Source: Crossaster papposus (lineage: Eukaryota > Echinodermata > Asteroidea > Velatida > Solasteridae). Taken from it: a stretch of DNA of 64,000 nt. The notes below the pieces were generated by a model, which had not been told where the DNA came from, ran no database searches, and saw only the letters and a program-made list of their open reading frames with translations. Shown piece after piece: positions 37,370-48,914 of the stretch. The number at the start of each line of letters is the position of its first letter. The first letter of the stretch is position 1. The DNA lies in contig JBAIAA010000025.1 of NCBI GenBank assembly GCA_037893245.1, positions 2,418,001 to 2,482,000 on the forward strand. Direction: 5' to 3'. The translations under genes were made by a program, and so were the position numbers.

Positions 37370-37377
37370 CCCCCCCC

Positions 37378-37409
<32 letters not shown>
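37370..37409. repeat. Poly-C tract
   Basis: About 40 bases, all C but for one A. On the other strand it is a potential G-quadruplex former; its length is unreliable in assemblies. Confidence 0.95.
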
Positions 37410-37839
37410 ACTTTACGTACATGTACGTGTACCACTACTAACGCGCGTTGAATGTGTTAATTTTTAACTGGTACACGGTCCGTTGTTAACGTGCAACGTT
37501 AGCGTACACCGCGCAACATGCAGTATTTCCGCAAGGGCGATTTGGGCATGCTGCCAACTTTCCGCAAATAACGCGGGAAAGAAAATTACTGGATTCACTT
37601 TTCGTCTGCTGCTGCCGGCCTGCACTGAGCATGCGCCGTACAATTGTACGCGTACCGTACCGCGGCGGCGTATGCAATGCCTTTGAGAAAGATGTTATGA
37701 TCGAAACGTCAAGCCCTCTTTTAAGATTTGTATATTTCAGGTCACTTTAGTCAGCAAGCAGTTTGAAACAGCTTTCGGATATACTTTATGTATATAATTC
37801 GTTACAATTTAACCAATTTAATTCGAACATGATCATCCA

Positions 37840-38563
37840 CAACGTTATTAATTGGTTTTCAGGACAACCTTAATCCGACGTTTGGTTATGGCCGGCTTAG
37901 GGTAATAACATGATGATTAAAAGCCTATTACGTCAATGCGACGTCTGCTTAATGACGTTCATAATTGCTTATAATACCAACCTTAATCGGACGTTTGGTT
38001 AGGCTATGGTCAGCTTGTGGTAATAAAATGATGGTTAAAAACTTACATTAAAATGACGTCTATGCAACGTCTGATCAATGACGTTAATAATTGGTTATAA
38101 TACCAACTTTAATCAGACGTTTGGTTATGGTCAGTTTGTGGTAATAAAATGATGGATACAAACTGACATTAAAATGACGTCTGTGCAACGTCTGATCAAT
38201 GACGTTAATAATTTGTTATAATACCAACCTTAATCCGACGTTTGGTTATGGTCAGCTTGTGGTAATAAAATGATGGTAAAAATCTGACACAAAAATGACG
38301 TCTTATATGCAACGTCTGCTCAATGACGTTATTATTTGGTTATAATTCTGCCTAAAATTTTACGTTCATTTTCGGTCACATTTCAGTTATCTTGGTCGCG
38401 ACCAACTTTCAACCATACTACGACGTCAATATGACGTTATAAACTTACCTCGAATTCTTGTCGCCAATCGGACGTTGTCTTTTGGTCACTATTCAGTAAT
38501 CTGACGTCGCGACTAAAAATAAACCATAACATGACGTCAGAAAGACGTCGTGTGCCTGCTGGG
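37840..38563. mobile_element. One end of a DNA transposon with GACGTC subterminal repeats
   Basis: Four copies of a 112-126-bp unit (AATCCGACGTTTGGTTATGG, then GTGGTAATAAAATGATGG, then AACGTCTGATCAATGACGTT) run from 37840 to 38345. They are followed by denser GACGTC/AACGTC words and a sharp right end GACGTCGTGTGCCTGCTGGG at 38563. Read inward that end is CCCAGCAGGCACACGACGTC, a terminus type I recall from non-autonomous DNA elements. No matching left terminus found. No coding. Confidence 0.6.
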
Positions 38564-38797
38564 GACAGGGTGAGAACAGACCCCATCGGGAAGTCTGGTA
38601 TCGACCTACCAAGGGGTGAAGGTCGGTTACAAAAAACAGAAATCCCTGAAGTAGAACCAGAGTCAGCGGAGTTGGAGACAGAAAACCAATACGCTGAAGA
38701 TATCAACACCAAAGGGTATAAGACACAAGTGTACCATAAGAGTCCACCGAGACGGTACCCAAAGCGGACTCACAGGCTGCCCTTGCGCTATCAATAA
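38564..38797 (+). mobile_element. Possible LTR retroelement fossil (C-terminal pol-like tail)
   Basis: The open stretch ends PPRRYPKRTHRLPLRYQ, the arginine- and proline-rich tail style seen at the C-terminus of Gypsy-type integrases. Only this end is recognisable, so the element is broken and the call is tentative. Confidence 0.35.
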
Positions 38798-38894
38798 ATC
38801 ATACAAAAATGTATTTTTCAGAGGTTTACATAGTGCCTAGGCTTATGAGTCTTTTCTTTTGTATTTTGACATGATAAACAGAGAGGAGAGAAAA

Positions 38895-39329
38895 TATAAA
38901 AGAGAGTAGGAACAGGTCCTTCAGGTGCCGGGATTGCCCGATGACCTTCCCATTTCGGCAAAGGCGTTGGCGCCACATCCGGGAGACACACGGGCCAATC
39001 ATGTACCGTACCTGTATTGCAGACAGTGTTCATACAGAGCAACTAGGAGAGACCGTGCAGAGGCACTACTCCTCATTTCACAGTAAGAAGGTGCATGAGG
39101 TGGAGAAGATCCAATGAGAGCAGGAAAGGAAGGAAGAGGAGGTTTTTCCAAGGAGGCATGGAAAGGTGCGAAGCCTTAAAAACCCACCGCCCGCAACAGC
39201 GACCAGAGCCCCGCCTCAGGCGATGACACCGCGGTACGGGAGAATTCGGCCAGAGGTGAAAGTGATGTTCGGGTGCTGAGCCTATCTCCCTGCCAAATAT
39301 CTCCCCTGATGGCTATCTCGTCCCCGGAG
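38895..39329 (+). pseudogene. C2H2 zinc-finger coding sequence, 5' part
   Basis: Two C2H2 fingers: FRCRDCPMTFPFRQRRWRHI RETH (C-x2-C-x12-H-x4-H), then YLYCRQCSYRATRRD with QRHYSSFH, the second running across two frames. A Lys/Glu-rich linker and a Pro-rich stretch (NPPPATATRAPPQAMTPRYG) follow. No start codon assigned. The reading resumes on the far side of the hAT element at 45204. Probably a decayed host or element-borne DNA-binding protein; no family recognised. Confidence 0.55.
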
Positions 39330-39445
39330 CAGGGTTGTAGTCGAGTCCCTGCAAGTCCTTTCACAAGTCCTTTCGTGAAGCCAGTCACAAGTTCCTTCAT
39401 AAAGGCAGTCACAAGTAACTGGATGAACAATGACAAAGAAATGCA

Positions 39446-40963
39446 TGCCTATGCACTCAAAACTCGCATCCCTTTTCAACAAATCTCGCATTCCTTTTTT
39501 GGCCTGGCCTAGCTACCGTGCCTAAATACAATGTATATGCACTTAAAACTCGCATCCCTTTTCAACAAATCTCGCATCCCTTTTTTGGCCTGGCCCTATC
39601 GTGCCTATATACAATTTTTATGCACTTAAAACTCGCATCCCTTTTCAACAAAGCTTGCATCCTTTTTTTGGCCTGGCCCTACCGTGCCTATATACAATGT
39701 TTATGCACTTAAAACTCGCATTCCTTTTCAACAAATCTCGCATCCCTTTTTTGGCCTGGCCCTACCGTGCCTATATACAATGTATATGCACTCAAAACTC
39801 GCATCCCTTTTCAACAAATCTCGCATCCTTTTTTTGGCCTGGCCCTACCGTGCCTATATACAATGTTTATGCACTTAAAACTCGCATCCCTTTTCAACAA
39901 ATCTCGCATCCCTTTTTTGGCCTGGCCCTACCATGCCTATGCACTCAAAACTCGCATCCCTTTTTTGGCCTGGCCCTACCGTGCCTAAATACAATGTATA
40001 TGCACTCAAAACTCGCATCCCTTTTCAACAAATCTCGCATTCCTTTTTTGGCCTGGCCCTACCGTGCCTATTTTTATATACAATGTTTATGCACTTAAAA
40101 CTCGCATCCCTTTTCAACAAATCTCGCATCCCTTTTTTGGCCTGGCCCTATCGTGCCTATATACAATTTTTATGCACTTAAAACTCGCATCCCTTTTCAA
40201 CAAAGCTTGCATCCTTTTTTTGGCCTGGCCCTACCGTGCCTATATACAATGTTTATGCACTTAAAACTCGCATTCCTTTTCAACAAATCTCGCATCCCTT
40301 TTTTGGCCTGGCCCTACCGTGCCTATATACAATGTATATGCACTCAAAACTCGCATCCCTTTTCAACAAATCTCGCATCCTTTTTTTGGCCTGGCCCTAC
40401 GTACCGTGCCTATATACAATGTTTATGCACTTAAAACTCGCATCCCTTTTCAACAAATCTCGCATCCCTTTTTTGGCCTGGCCCTACCATGCCTATGCAC
40501 TCAAAACTCGCATCCCTTTTTTGGCCTGGCCCTACCGTGCCTAAATACAATGTATATGCACTTAAAACTCGCATCCCTTTTCAACAAATCTTGCATTCCT
40601 TTTTTGGCCTGGCCCTACCGTGCCTATATACAATGTTTATGCACTTAAAACTCGCATCCCTTTTCAACAAATCTCGCATCCCTTTTTTGGCCTGGCCCTA
40701 CCGTGCCTAAATACAATGTATATGCACTTAAAACTCGCATCCCTTTTCAACAAATCTCGCATCCCTTTTTTGGCCTGGCCCTACCGTGCCTAAATACAAT
40801 GTATATGCACTTAAAACTCGCATCCCTTTTCAACAAATCTCGCATCCCTTTTTTGGCCTGGCCCTACATGCCTATATACAGTTTTTATGCACTTAAAACT
40901 CGCATCCCTTTTCAACAAAGCTCGCATCCCTTTTTTGGCCTGGCCCTACCGTGCCTATAAACC
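39446..40963. repeat. 83-bp satellite array S83, copy a, with higher-order repeat
   Basis: Unit: CCTATATACAATGTTTATGC, ACTTAAAACTCGCATCCCTT, TTCAACAAATCTCGCATCCC, TTTTTTGGCCTGGCCCTACC, GTG (83 bp), with a CTCGCATCCCTTTT word twice per unit. A shortened unit recurs (39933, 40489). The block 39601-40100 is repeated at 40153-40650 with the same private variants. Open frames through the array are an artefact of the repeat. Confidence 0.97.
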
Positions 40964-43867
40964 TGGAATTTCACTTGTTTATTCTCATCAACCACAGTGT
41001 CTACTGCTCTAACAACTCCTATACGTGTTTTGGGTCGCAGAATAAAACCCGACGTAGATATGTTGTCGATTCTGACTGGAAAAGTACCATCAAGTTTCAC
41101 AAGTGTTGATGCTGTCAAAATACCAACAGGAAGGTGGTCAGAAGACCTCAAAGGTTCTACTACTGCAATCTGGGATGGAGATAGGCCCCTAGTTTCTGCC
41201 ATAACCGTTACTGTTGATTCTGGTGGGATAAAGATGTTCTCACTACAGGCAACCTTCGCAAACCCGATGACTTCCTGTTTAGCCTTCTGTGTCAAATTGT
41301 TACAAGACAGGACTGAGGTAATAAATGAAAGTGAAGGAGAATGGGCTACATTGCTTTCGTCTATAGCTTCGACGAGTGATAGCAAAATATTCATGCCAAG
41401 TAAACCTGGTATTTGTCTCTTCTGTTCTTTGTGTTCTTCGTCAACTGAATCTTTAACTACGAGGATGCCAACCTGTGGGATTAATATCCCCTCGATCTCA
41501 ACATCAACTTCAATGTAACCAACGTATGGTATTTCGAGACCATTGGCGGAAGTAATTCGTAACCATAGATTGTTACTTTGTATCTGGGTATCATTAGGGT
41601 TAAATAAGGACTTAAAGCCTTCTTCAGTAAGGGTTGTTACCATAGAACCCGTATCGACCAGACACTTGACATCTTTTCCACCAATGTTGGCCACTATTGT
41701 TGGACAAGTACCTACAAAGCGATGATTCAAAGGACCTGTCGAGTCCACTCTCTGCCTCCCTACCGATGGACTCGGAACGGGGGGAGGGTCTAGTTTCCCG
41801 ATGAAGACTTTTCACCGACTTCTCTCCTCAGCTTCTCAATAGTCCCCTGTGCCTCTTTAAGTTGGAGTTTAAAGCACCTATCAATTGTATGACCAGTTGT
41901 CTTACAGAAATCACACTTCATCCTACTTCTACCTTTGCGATCTGTGTTTTTGTTGTGATCCTCTTTTATTATGTGCTCATGTACCAGGTTGGTAATCTCA
42001 TCAATTTGTTTTTGTTGTTGCTGTATTTGTTGTTGTTGTTTGTGAACAATGTCAGTCAATGTTTTTGTTTCTGCCATGAAACTTGTTCTAGCTGTCTGTA
42101 TAGTGGTTTTCTGTTGTGGCGTACTAAGCTCATCAGCCCAATTGATAGCTTCAGACCTTAATGTGAGAAATTCAGTAGATTGCTGCCTTGTGGCTTGTGT
42201 ATCGTTTGACTCATCAGCCCAATCAATAGCTTCAGACCGTAGGGTGAAAAAGTCAATTGTTGGGGTGTCTTTAACTCTTTTCCTCAAGGTCTTTCTCAAG
42301 AGGCTGTCAGACACACCATCCGCAAATTGGTCACACAAAACCTGCTGTTTGTGAGTAGTCAGGTGTGGTGATTTTCTACTTGCCCTATCAAAAAGATCTA
42401 AGAGAGCATGAGAGAAATCTCGGATATTTTCGCCTTCTCTTTGTTTTCTTTCGAAAAAAGATCGCTGTAAATGAACTGAAGACCCCTGGTCACCAAATAC
42501 TTCTCTAAGAATGCGAAAAACATCCTCGACCTTTTTCCTGGGTCTAAATTTTACTTCTTCCCTAGCTGGCCCAATTAAGTGTTGAAAAACGAAATCCACT
42601 TTATCTTCTTCAGACAAAGGGCGAGACCGAATTGTTGCCTTGACGTCACAAATCCAGTCTTCTAGTTTCAACAAAGCATCGGGTGAACCTGAGTAAGATG
42701 CAAGCTTTTTCTGACTAGGCATAAGTAAGAATGCTGGATTAGGTTTAGGTTTAGACTCTATGGTGGCTGCTTTAAGTTGATCTTGTAATTTCTGTATCTG
42801 AGCCATCATGTCAAATTCATACGTCTTTTTGACTGGCGTCCAAGTTTCTTTATCCCCAGTAGCCATTGTGGCATATACATTCAAAGACTTCTGCTGATTA
42901 TGGGGAGAAAAGGTTAGTACATGTCCAATCCCAATCAAAATTACAAGCAATGCGAGCAAGCAATCAGCAGGAATTACCTTAACCGAAGCGGTTTTAAGGG
43001 ATATGCGCGTCATGTATACGGATGAGCTGTACATTCGCGGACTACAGGCGAGTAGCAAGTGGATTGCCGTTGATTGTGGGGCGGGGAAGAGGCATGTGGT
43101 GCAGAAGACACAACTGTCCCGTACCGTTTGGCTTTCACCTGCAGAATTTATAAAAAGGGAAAAATACCTACGACGGAGTCGGTAATGGTTTAGAATACAA
43201 TAAATTCTTACACCTACTTTACCACTTCAATGCTCACCTAAAAAAATTCAGGTTAAATGGGATTATCTTCCAAAGCCTTACAACCTGGCAATCACTGAAT
43301 GTGATATGGCTCACAAAATCCCCAACAACGTGCACATATATTCAAGGATTAGGAATATCGTTTAAAGCAACTGTTTTGTGGATATTACCAATCGGGTTAT
43401 TGACACGATACAATGTCAAATATGAGTTTCACGATTATGCAAATTCATTTAATATGCAAACAAATTCCATACAAATTGTGCACAGCCCAATATATTATTA
43501 GAAGTAAATGCACATAAAAGTTCTTGAAAAGTGACGAATTGTTACCAGTCCCTCTATTTTCAGCTTCCGGTCCGTGAACGATGAGGTGCTGTAAACGTCT
43601 CAGGAGCGGGCCACATTCACTAAAATGTTCATCAATGTGGTAGAGTAAACACAACTGATGCTGGTGGAGGCCAATAGTGGTCTTCTCAAGTCGGGATAGA
43701 AAGGCAGCTCACTACAGCTCACTGCAGCTCAAACACGGACGGTAGTTCCAAGGTTTTCGGTTCTCAGGTTGGCGGTTGATATTGCCACGCCCAGATGTTA
43801 AAAGTAATGACTGTCGTTTGTAATTAGTTCTCAAAATAATTTGTCACTGATCCTGCCGACTACGCCA
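40964..43867 (-). mobile_element. Ty3/Gypsy-type LTR retroelement fossil: gag, protease, primer site
   Basis: On the minus strand, from high to low coordinate, come: a primer-binding site at 43867-43850 complementary to the 3' end of tRNA-Ser including CCA; a leader of about 1 kb; gag from about 42866 (MATGDKETW) with a CCHC knuckle (CDFCKTTGHTIDRC); and an aspartic protease (CLVDTGSMVT, later PGLLGMN). Parts of the 5' LTR should lie directly above 43868, but I could not fix its limits. RT, integrase and the second LTR are not here, so it is broken. The gag and protease frames are largely open, suggesting moderate age. It sits within the 83-bp satellite. Confidence 0.85.
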
Positions 43868-44987
43868 TTTTTGTGTAACCGAGTTGTTTCCGGTTAGGAC
43901 ACACGGGTCAGTGACGATTAAGGAGTCAGGAGAGTGTATATGATCTGTGAGATAATCCGGGTTTTATTGTCTTTGGTTGAGATGTGAATTGAAAAGTTAA
44001 TTAAACCCGAAAAAAACGACAGTCATTGATGGTGGTGAATTCTGAAAAATAGAATTAAATACATATAATTAAATATTTGTACAATGAATTTCAATAACTT
44101 TACAATTATTGTACATTATTCAATTTATATTTAGGGATCAACAGTGCATCCCTTTAAACATTAAAACTGATGTGTAGCAAATGTAGCTTCATTTGCGCCT
44201 TATAATAATATTAACAAAACAGTCTACCGCTTAAAATAAAACAGATGCGAACTATAGGTGAATGACGTACCCAATGTTACGTTGCCGGCCGTATAAGGCT
44301 CAAAAGAAGAGAGCACGGTCACTCGTATGACAAGTAAAGGTTGCTGCAATATAGAAATACACGTATTTACAATAAATATCGGCAATAGATACGTTTGAGT
44401 TTGTTATTAATTAAGAATGTAATTTGGAAAGAAACAATTTACTGTTATAATTATAAATGTTTGTTTGTATAACAGCCAGATTTTAGCACAGTCATTATTT
44501 TGCAACATTAGATTCATTCCATAGAAGTAAACTATACGAATACAAATAAAATCTCATTAATGTTGTTACAGTCAAAGCACTTACCGGAAAAGCTGTGTGC
44601 TCTACACCTTTGCCTCCGTTTTCCTGATGACAGATGATCGGCAATAAGGATAATATTAGCCGTAATTAAGCTAAGGTGTTCTCTCGGCAATCGTCGAGAG
44701 AGAAGTGTTCGTTTACACTTCCTTGAACGAACGAGAATATTTAAAAAGAATGTCCGGCATGTCAACGCCCCAAACAAGAATTTTTAAAGCGCCCGCTAAA
44801 AGTTACGCAACAAATTAAAACTACGCTGGTGGCGCTGTTTAACAAGCTTATTACAAACCGCTGGCGGCGCTGTTTCGCAAGCTTTGCCACACGCGCGCCA
44901 TGTAATGTATACAAACAAATATACATACTGTACTGTACAACACAAAAACAATGTCGGGACCTGGCAGCATACGTCTGGCTGGTCACA
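43868..44987. other. Presumed LTR-containing stretch, no gene
   Basis: AT-rich sequence directly above the tRNA-Ser primer site, so part of it should be the 5' LTR of the Gypsy fossil. Without a second LTR its ends cannot be set. 44800-44880 carries two GCTGG(T/C)GGCGCTGTTT words. No gene seen. Confidence 0.45.
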
Positions 44988-45092
44988 AATGTTTATGCAC
45001 TTAAAACTCGCATCCCTTTTCAACAAATCTCGCATCCCTTTTTGGGCCTGGCCCTACCTTGCCTATATACAATGTATATGCACTCAAAACTC
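44988..45092. repeat. 83-bp satellite S83, copy b (short piece)
   Basis: One full unit plus part of another, same orientation as the 39446-40963 array, ending at CTCGCAAG where the right part of the hAT element begins. Confidence 0.93.
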
Positions 45093-45203
45093 GCAAGTGT
45101 CGAAGCTGATTTGAATAGCTTGTGATCTGAATTTGAACTGGAGGACTTATGATGGACTTGCGGGGACTTTCAGGGACTTGTGATGGGCTCGACTACATCC
45201 CTG

Positions 45204-45527
45204 CCCCGGAGCATCATATTCTACAAGTGGTGGCCGTCCCAAAGCCGATTTCAGGGAAGCCGAGAGGGATGCTGGCCATGGCACCACCACCCAGTGCTTC
45301 ACCGTCCTCATCCACCGCGTCATCCATGCCAAGCTGGAGGAGGACCTCTGGGTGCAGCAGCTGAGTAGCCCCCCACCCCACAAGGTTAGACGCCTCGCCA
45401 CCGTGAAGGTCTTCACCTGCACCGACATACTCGTGGAGGACCGCATCATCCGACGCACGGAGGAGACGGAGACATACTGGAGAAACACGAGTTCTGGCAA
45501 AGAAGAAGTTACGCAGGCCCAAGACTA
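45204..45527 (+). pseudogene. Zinc-finger coding sequence, 3' part
   Basis: Open frame ending in TAG reading GRPKADFREAERDAGHGTTT, QCFTVLIHRVIHAKLEEDLW, VQQLSSPPPHKVRRLATVKV, FTCTDILVEDRIIRRTEETE. GC-rich and protein-like, unlike its surroundings. Removing the hAT element and one CCCCGGAG copy would place it directly after ISPDGYLVPG encoded at 39270-39329, so it is the continuation of the zinc-finger sequence. Function unknown. Confidence 0.55.
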
Positions 45528-46671
45528 GGTCAAGGTTAAGATTAAAGTGTTTCTTGTTCTGTTTAATGTTTTAAGTAAAAGTATAATTATGGTTATTACT
45601 AAGTAGTTTATGACCGAAACTGATTTACGAATCATTGAAATTCCATTCTTGTTATCTTTGTTATAGCTGCAAATTGATGCTCGAAATAGTGTAGATGTTT
45701 TATTGGACCAATATTATGCATGTATAAATCATTTAACAAAATTCTACCTTTTAATCATTATCTTAACTTTTGATCAGGTAAAAGTAGGCTATTAATAACA
45801 TCTTGATAATTAAGGCAGTACATATTTTTTTACAAAGTATATTCCTGCATATTTAATGAACCTGAGTTTTTTTGTTTTTTTTGGTAATCCTGGTTAGACT
45901 TGCATAAGTCGCTTGTCGCTGTCATTATTCCTGCTGATTAGACTGGGGTCAGTCTAGCATATAGCTCGGGCCTGTGTGGCGAACGGCGCAGACTGGTATG
46001 CAAGTCTATTCATATTTATAATATTGTGCACAAGGTCTATAGGACATTTTGCTAGTGTAAATGTACGTGACCCACTTGGTTACGTCATTGGTTTTAGCCA
46101 ATATGGAAACGGTAAAGCCATGTGCTGGGCTCGCGCTTAGCACATGGTGTAGGTAGAATTTGTGCCCACATCTTAACGTTAACAGGAATACAGTAAATAT
46201 ACGATCCTTCAGTACTTGGGGTTTTCTTGTGATGGAGGCCGAACGATCAACGCTGCTAGCGCTATAAAGAACGGGTTGCCTGCTGATTGAGAGACAGGTA
46301 CTGTTATTGAGAGACAGGTACTGTTATAGTCTAGTATAAGTTAGTTATTGTTCTCTATTGCCAGCAAGAACTTGCTTATCTCATAGGAACTTAATTTAGG
46401 GTTAACTCCTTTGCTGTGTGCTTTATCGTGTCCGTGTAATTTCGCTCGGTGCAAGCAGAGTACAGTGCCATAATCTGTATACACCACCGGGTTTATTTAG
46501 TGCTGGTCACATAGTTTAAGGGCTGAGAAATAGGATACGGGTTGAGCGTCCGCGTCTGCAAGAAATTTAAGGCACCCTCAGAACGGGGTTCAAACGGATA
46601 GCGAAAGTAAGAGCTCTGATCCGTATCACTTCGGCCCGATTTCCATCAATTGTATTATAGTTAGTTACCTT
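45528..46671. other. Non-coding, no gene seen
   Basis: AT-rich. AGACTTGCAT (45898) and ATGCAAGTCT (46000) are a 10-bp inverted pair around a GC-rich stretch. GAGAGACAGGTACTGTTATT is doubled at 46288-46327. No gene. Confidence 0.5.
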
Positions 46672-46988
46672 TTGTGGGTTACCTTTTGTAGGTTACCTCT
46701 TGTGGGTTACCTTGGGTTACCTCTTGTGGGTTCCTTCATATGGGTTACCTTTTGTGGGTTACCTTTTGTGGGTTACCTCTTGTGGGTTACCTCTTGAGGG
46801 TTACCTTTTGTGGGTTATTACCTCTTGTGGGTTACTTCATGTGGGTTACTTTTGTGGGTTACGTTTGTGGGTTACTTTTTATGGGTTACTTTTTTTGGGT
46901 TACATTTGTGAGTTACTTTTGTGGGTTATCTCTTGTGGGTTACATTTTGTGGGTTACCTCTTGTGGGTTACACTTGCGGGTTACCGAT
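46672..46988. repeat. GT-rich minisatellite, TGTGGGTTACCTTT type
   Basis: About 20 imperfect units of 12-16 bp built on GTGGGTTACCTCTT. Strong strand asymmetry (few C on the plus strand). Produces a WVTLCGLPLVGY-like repeat frame that is not a gene. Confidence 0.92.
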
Positions 46989-47469
46989 TTATAGTTCTAC
47001 TGCCATATATTTATTGTAATATTCCAAGAGCCAATAGAGATCTTGTAAATAATAAGTGATTACGAGAGTGATTAAACCAAGTATAACATATGTTCCTGAA
47101 AAGAAATAAACTGTTTCTTGTCCATCATTGTATCCTAATTATTGCATGAATCCACTGGGTTACCAACCAACTACAAATCAGGTGGCATATTGCTCTCTGC
47201 AGTTCCGACAGGCATGACGAGGAATCAAGGTGAGATCCGCCACAATACTTTGAAGTTCATACGATCATTGACGTTCAAATGTTTTGGAAAACAGTTTGAA
47301 ACTTAGCACAAGTCAGAATGAATAAACTGTTCAAGTGATCTGCCGAAATGAAGTCACAAAATCACAGTCCATAATATTTCGACGCATGTGGTTTCGGTTC
47401 AAAATGTTCTCCTGGTATAAGCAAGGTATATTGTCACAGTAGTTTCACTATTCCGGTAAAGTTGACAGA
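46989..47469. other. Non-coding, no gene seen
   Basis: No gene or element recognised. Confidence 0.5.
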
Positions 47470-48246
47470 CTGAGGACTCTTCAGACCGTAACCCTGGTTT
47501 GGGAGGCAAATAGGTACCACACCTTGCCCAGGGTTGACCTGAGACTATGCAAGACAGGGGAGTCTATTCCCCTGAGATGTCCACGTGACGGACATCTGCA
47601 TACTTTCCCTCAGACTAAGAGTTCAAGTAATGATGATTATTCGACGTCCTGCTCTAGAAGCAGACACATGCTTGGTAATAGGTCTGACCAAAACTGCAGT
47701 TTTGGTCTTCCCTTTGACACTGCGTACGTGTCCTCGTTTATCCATAAATACCCCCTGAACAAGTCCCATTAGCAGGAGTTTCTCGTGGCGCTGTTTTCAA
47801 CGATGAGTACGACATCACCCTTCGCTATGTTTCTGCTAGGTTAGGACTACTTCTGGTGTTGTTGAAGGGTAGGTAGTTAATCTCTAGTCCATCTCTTCCA
47901 GAAGACATCCGCCATGTACTGCATCTGACGCCATCTCCTTCATGAGTACTGGTCCTCCTGGAAGAAGACTCCAGGGGGGCAGTGTTGAATCAGGTTTCAG
48001 AAGTATCAGGCTGTTCGGCGTGGTGACACTCAAGTCATGAGGGTCATCCGATGCTCGTGTCAGGGGTTGGATGTTAATTACAGCCTCCACCTTACACATG
48101 GAGGTGCGCAACTGTTTCTCACTTTGTAACGGCTTCATGTACTGCTCACTCAATATGGCGTGGATAATTTTACGTATTGTTCTGATCTGCCTGATCTGCC
48201 TGATCAGTGTACTGGTGCATGAGCTGGTGTCGATGGAATCGGCCAC
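47470..48246 (-). mobile_element. BEL/Pao-type retroelement fossil (integrase C-terminal part)
   Basis: The minus strand reads MCKVEAVINIQPLTRASDDP then HDLSVTTPNSLILLKPDST, the conserved end of BEL/Pao integrases (EVEAIIN.RPLT, DPNDL, LTPNHLLL). A downstream run of the style GDVVLIVE and SVKGKTKT follows. Broken, with at least several breaks; gag, RT and LTRs were not seen. Confidence 0.75.
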
Positions 48247-48391
48247 TTCAATGTGAATAGCACTGCTAGTATTTTAGTAAGGCACGTAAATATCAGCCAC
48301 CACGTTCAGTTTTCCTGGAATGTGACCTACACTAAGCAATATTACTAGAGAGAATGTAACCGTTATTTCTGGCATTGCATTGTTATTACCA

Positions 48392-48910
48392 CCCGATATT
48401 AGCAACACACTCTCGTAAAAGTTGGTACCTTAATCCTGTCTTAACTTATTCTTCATATTGGGGCTTGTGGTTTACAGACTGGCAGTTTTATGTGCGGTCA
48501 GGGAATTTCAGTCTTTCAACAGTGGCTGGGTCAGTGGAAGTTCAACTTCATGGTCAACCCCCTGGAGAAAGGACCAGGTCAACCTCATAGGGAACTGTAC
48601 TGCCATGTACAGTACATGTACATGTACTACACTACACACACACTATGGACTTCGGCACAGAACAAAATAATGACCGTGAACTATAGGATTTTATACTGAA
48701 AGCAAGAATCTAATAATATGAACCAAAAATTTGTAATACCAGAGAAATAAGATTATAATAATATGGATCGGAAAACTATCATTGACCCCAGCTAAGTCAA
48801 ATTACTAAATTTAACTTTTGTATAATACATTTGAATACTCAAATTAAGTAAATCTTAATTCTCCAATTAAGTTCGTCAAAATGAGAAATCTAGCTGATAA
48901 AGAAAAGTCT
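48392..48910 (+). repeat. Dispersed repeat family A, copy 1
   Basis: About 510 bp that recur inverted at 62455-62980. It begins AACACACTCTCGTAAAAGTT then GGTACCTTAAT, the same head as family B (51354), then diverges from B. Ends at the TTAA occupied by MITE M1. No coding assigned, although one frame is similar in both copies. Confidence 0.85.
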
Positions 48911-48914
48911 TTAA

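Larger units (their letters stand above)
39330..45203. mobile_element. hAT-type MITE split by satellite and Gypsy sequence
   Basis: Starts CAGGGTTGTAGTCGAGTCCC and ends GACTACATCCCTG. Exact 8-bp target duplications CCCCGGAG lie at 39322-39329 and 45204-45211, the hallmark of hAT elements. The left part is 39330-39445 and the right part 45093-45203. Everything between is later insertion or expansion. The undisturbed 248-bp relative is at 63170-63417. Confidence 0.88.

Noticed and set aside
39518-40960. Chain of ORFs with a PFQQISHPFFGLALPC repeat
   Set aside because: Translation of the 83-bp satellite; start codons recur at the repeat period.
43850-43867. Possible tRNA-Ser gene
   Set aside because: Only the last 18 bases including encoded CCA are present and the context is a retroelement leader, so it is a primer-binding site.
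45214-45522. 102-codon minus-strand ORF
   Set aside because: Shadow of the plus-strand zinc-finger frame, which has the better composition and joins with the 5' part.
46700-47059. Trp/Gly/Leu-rich 119-codon ORF
   Set aside because: Translation of the GT-rich minisatellite.
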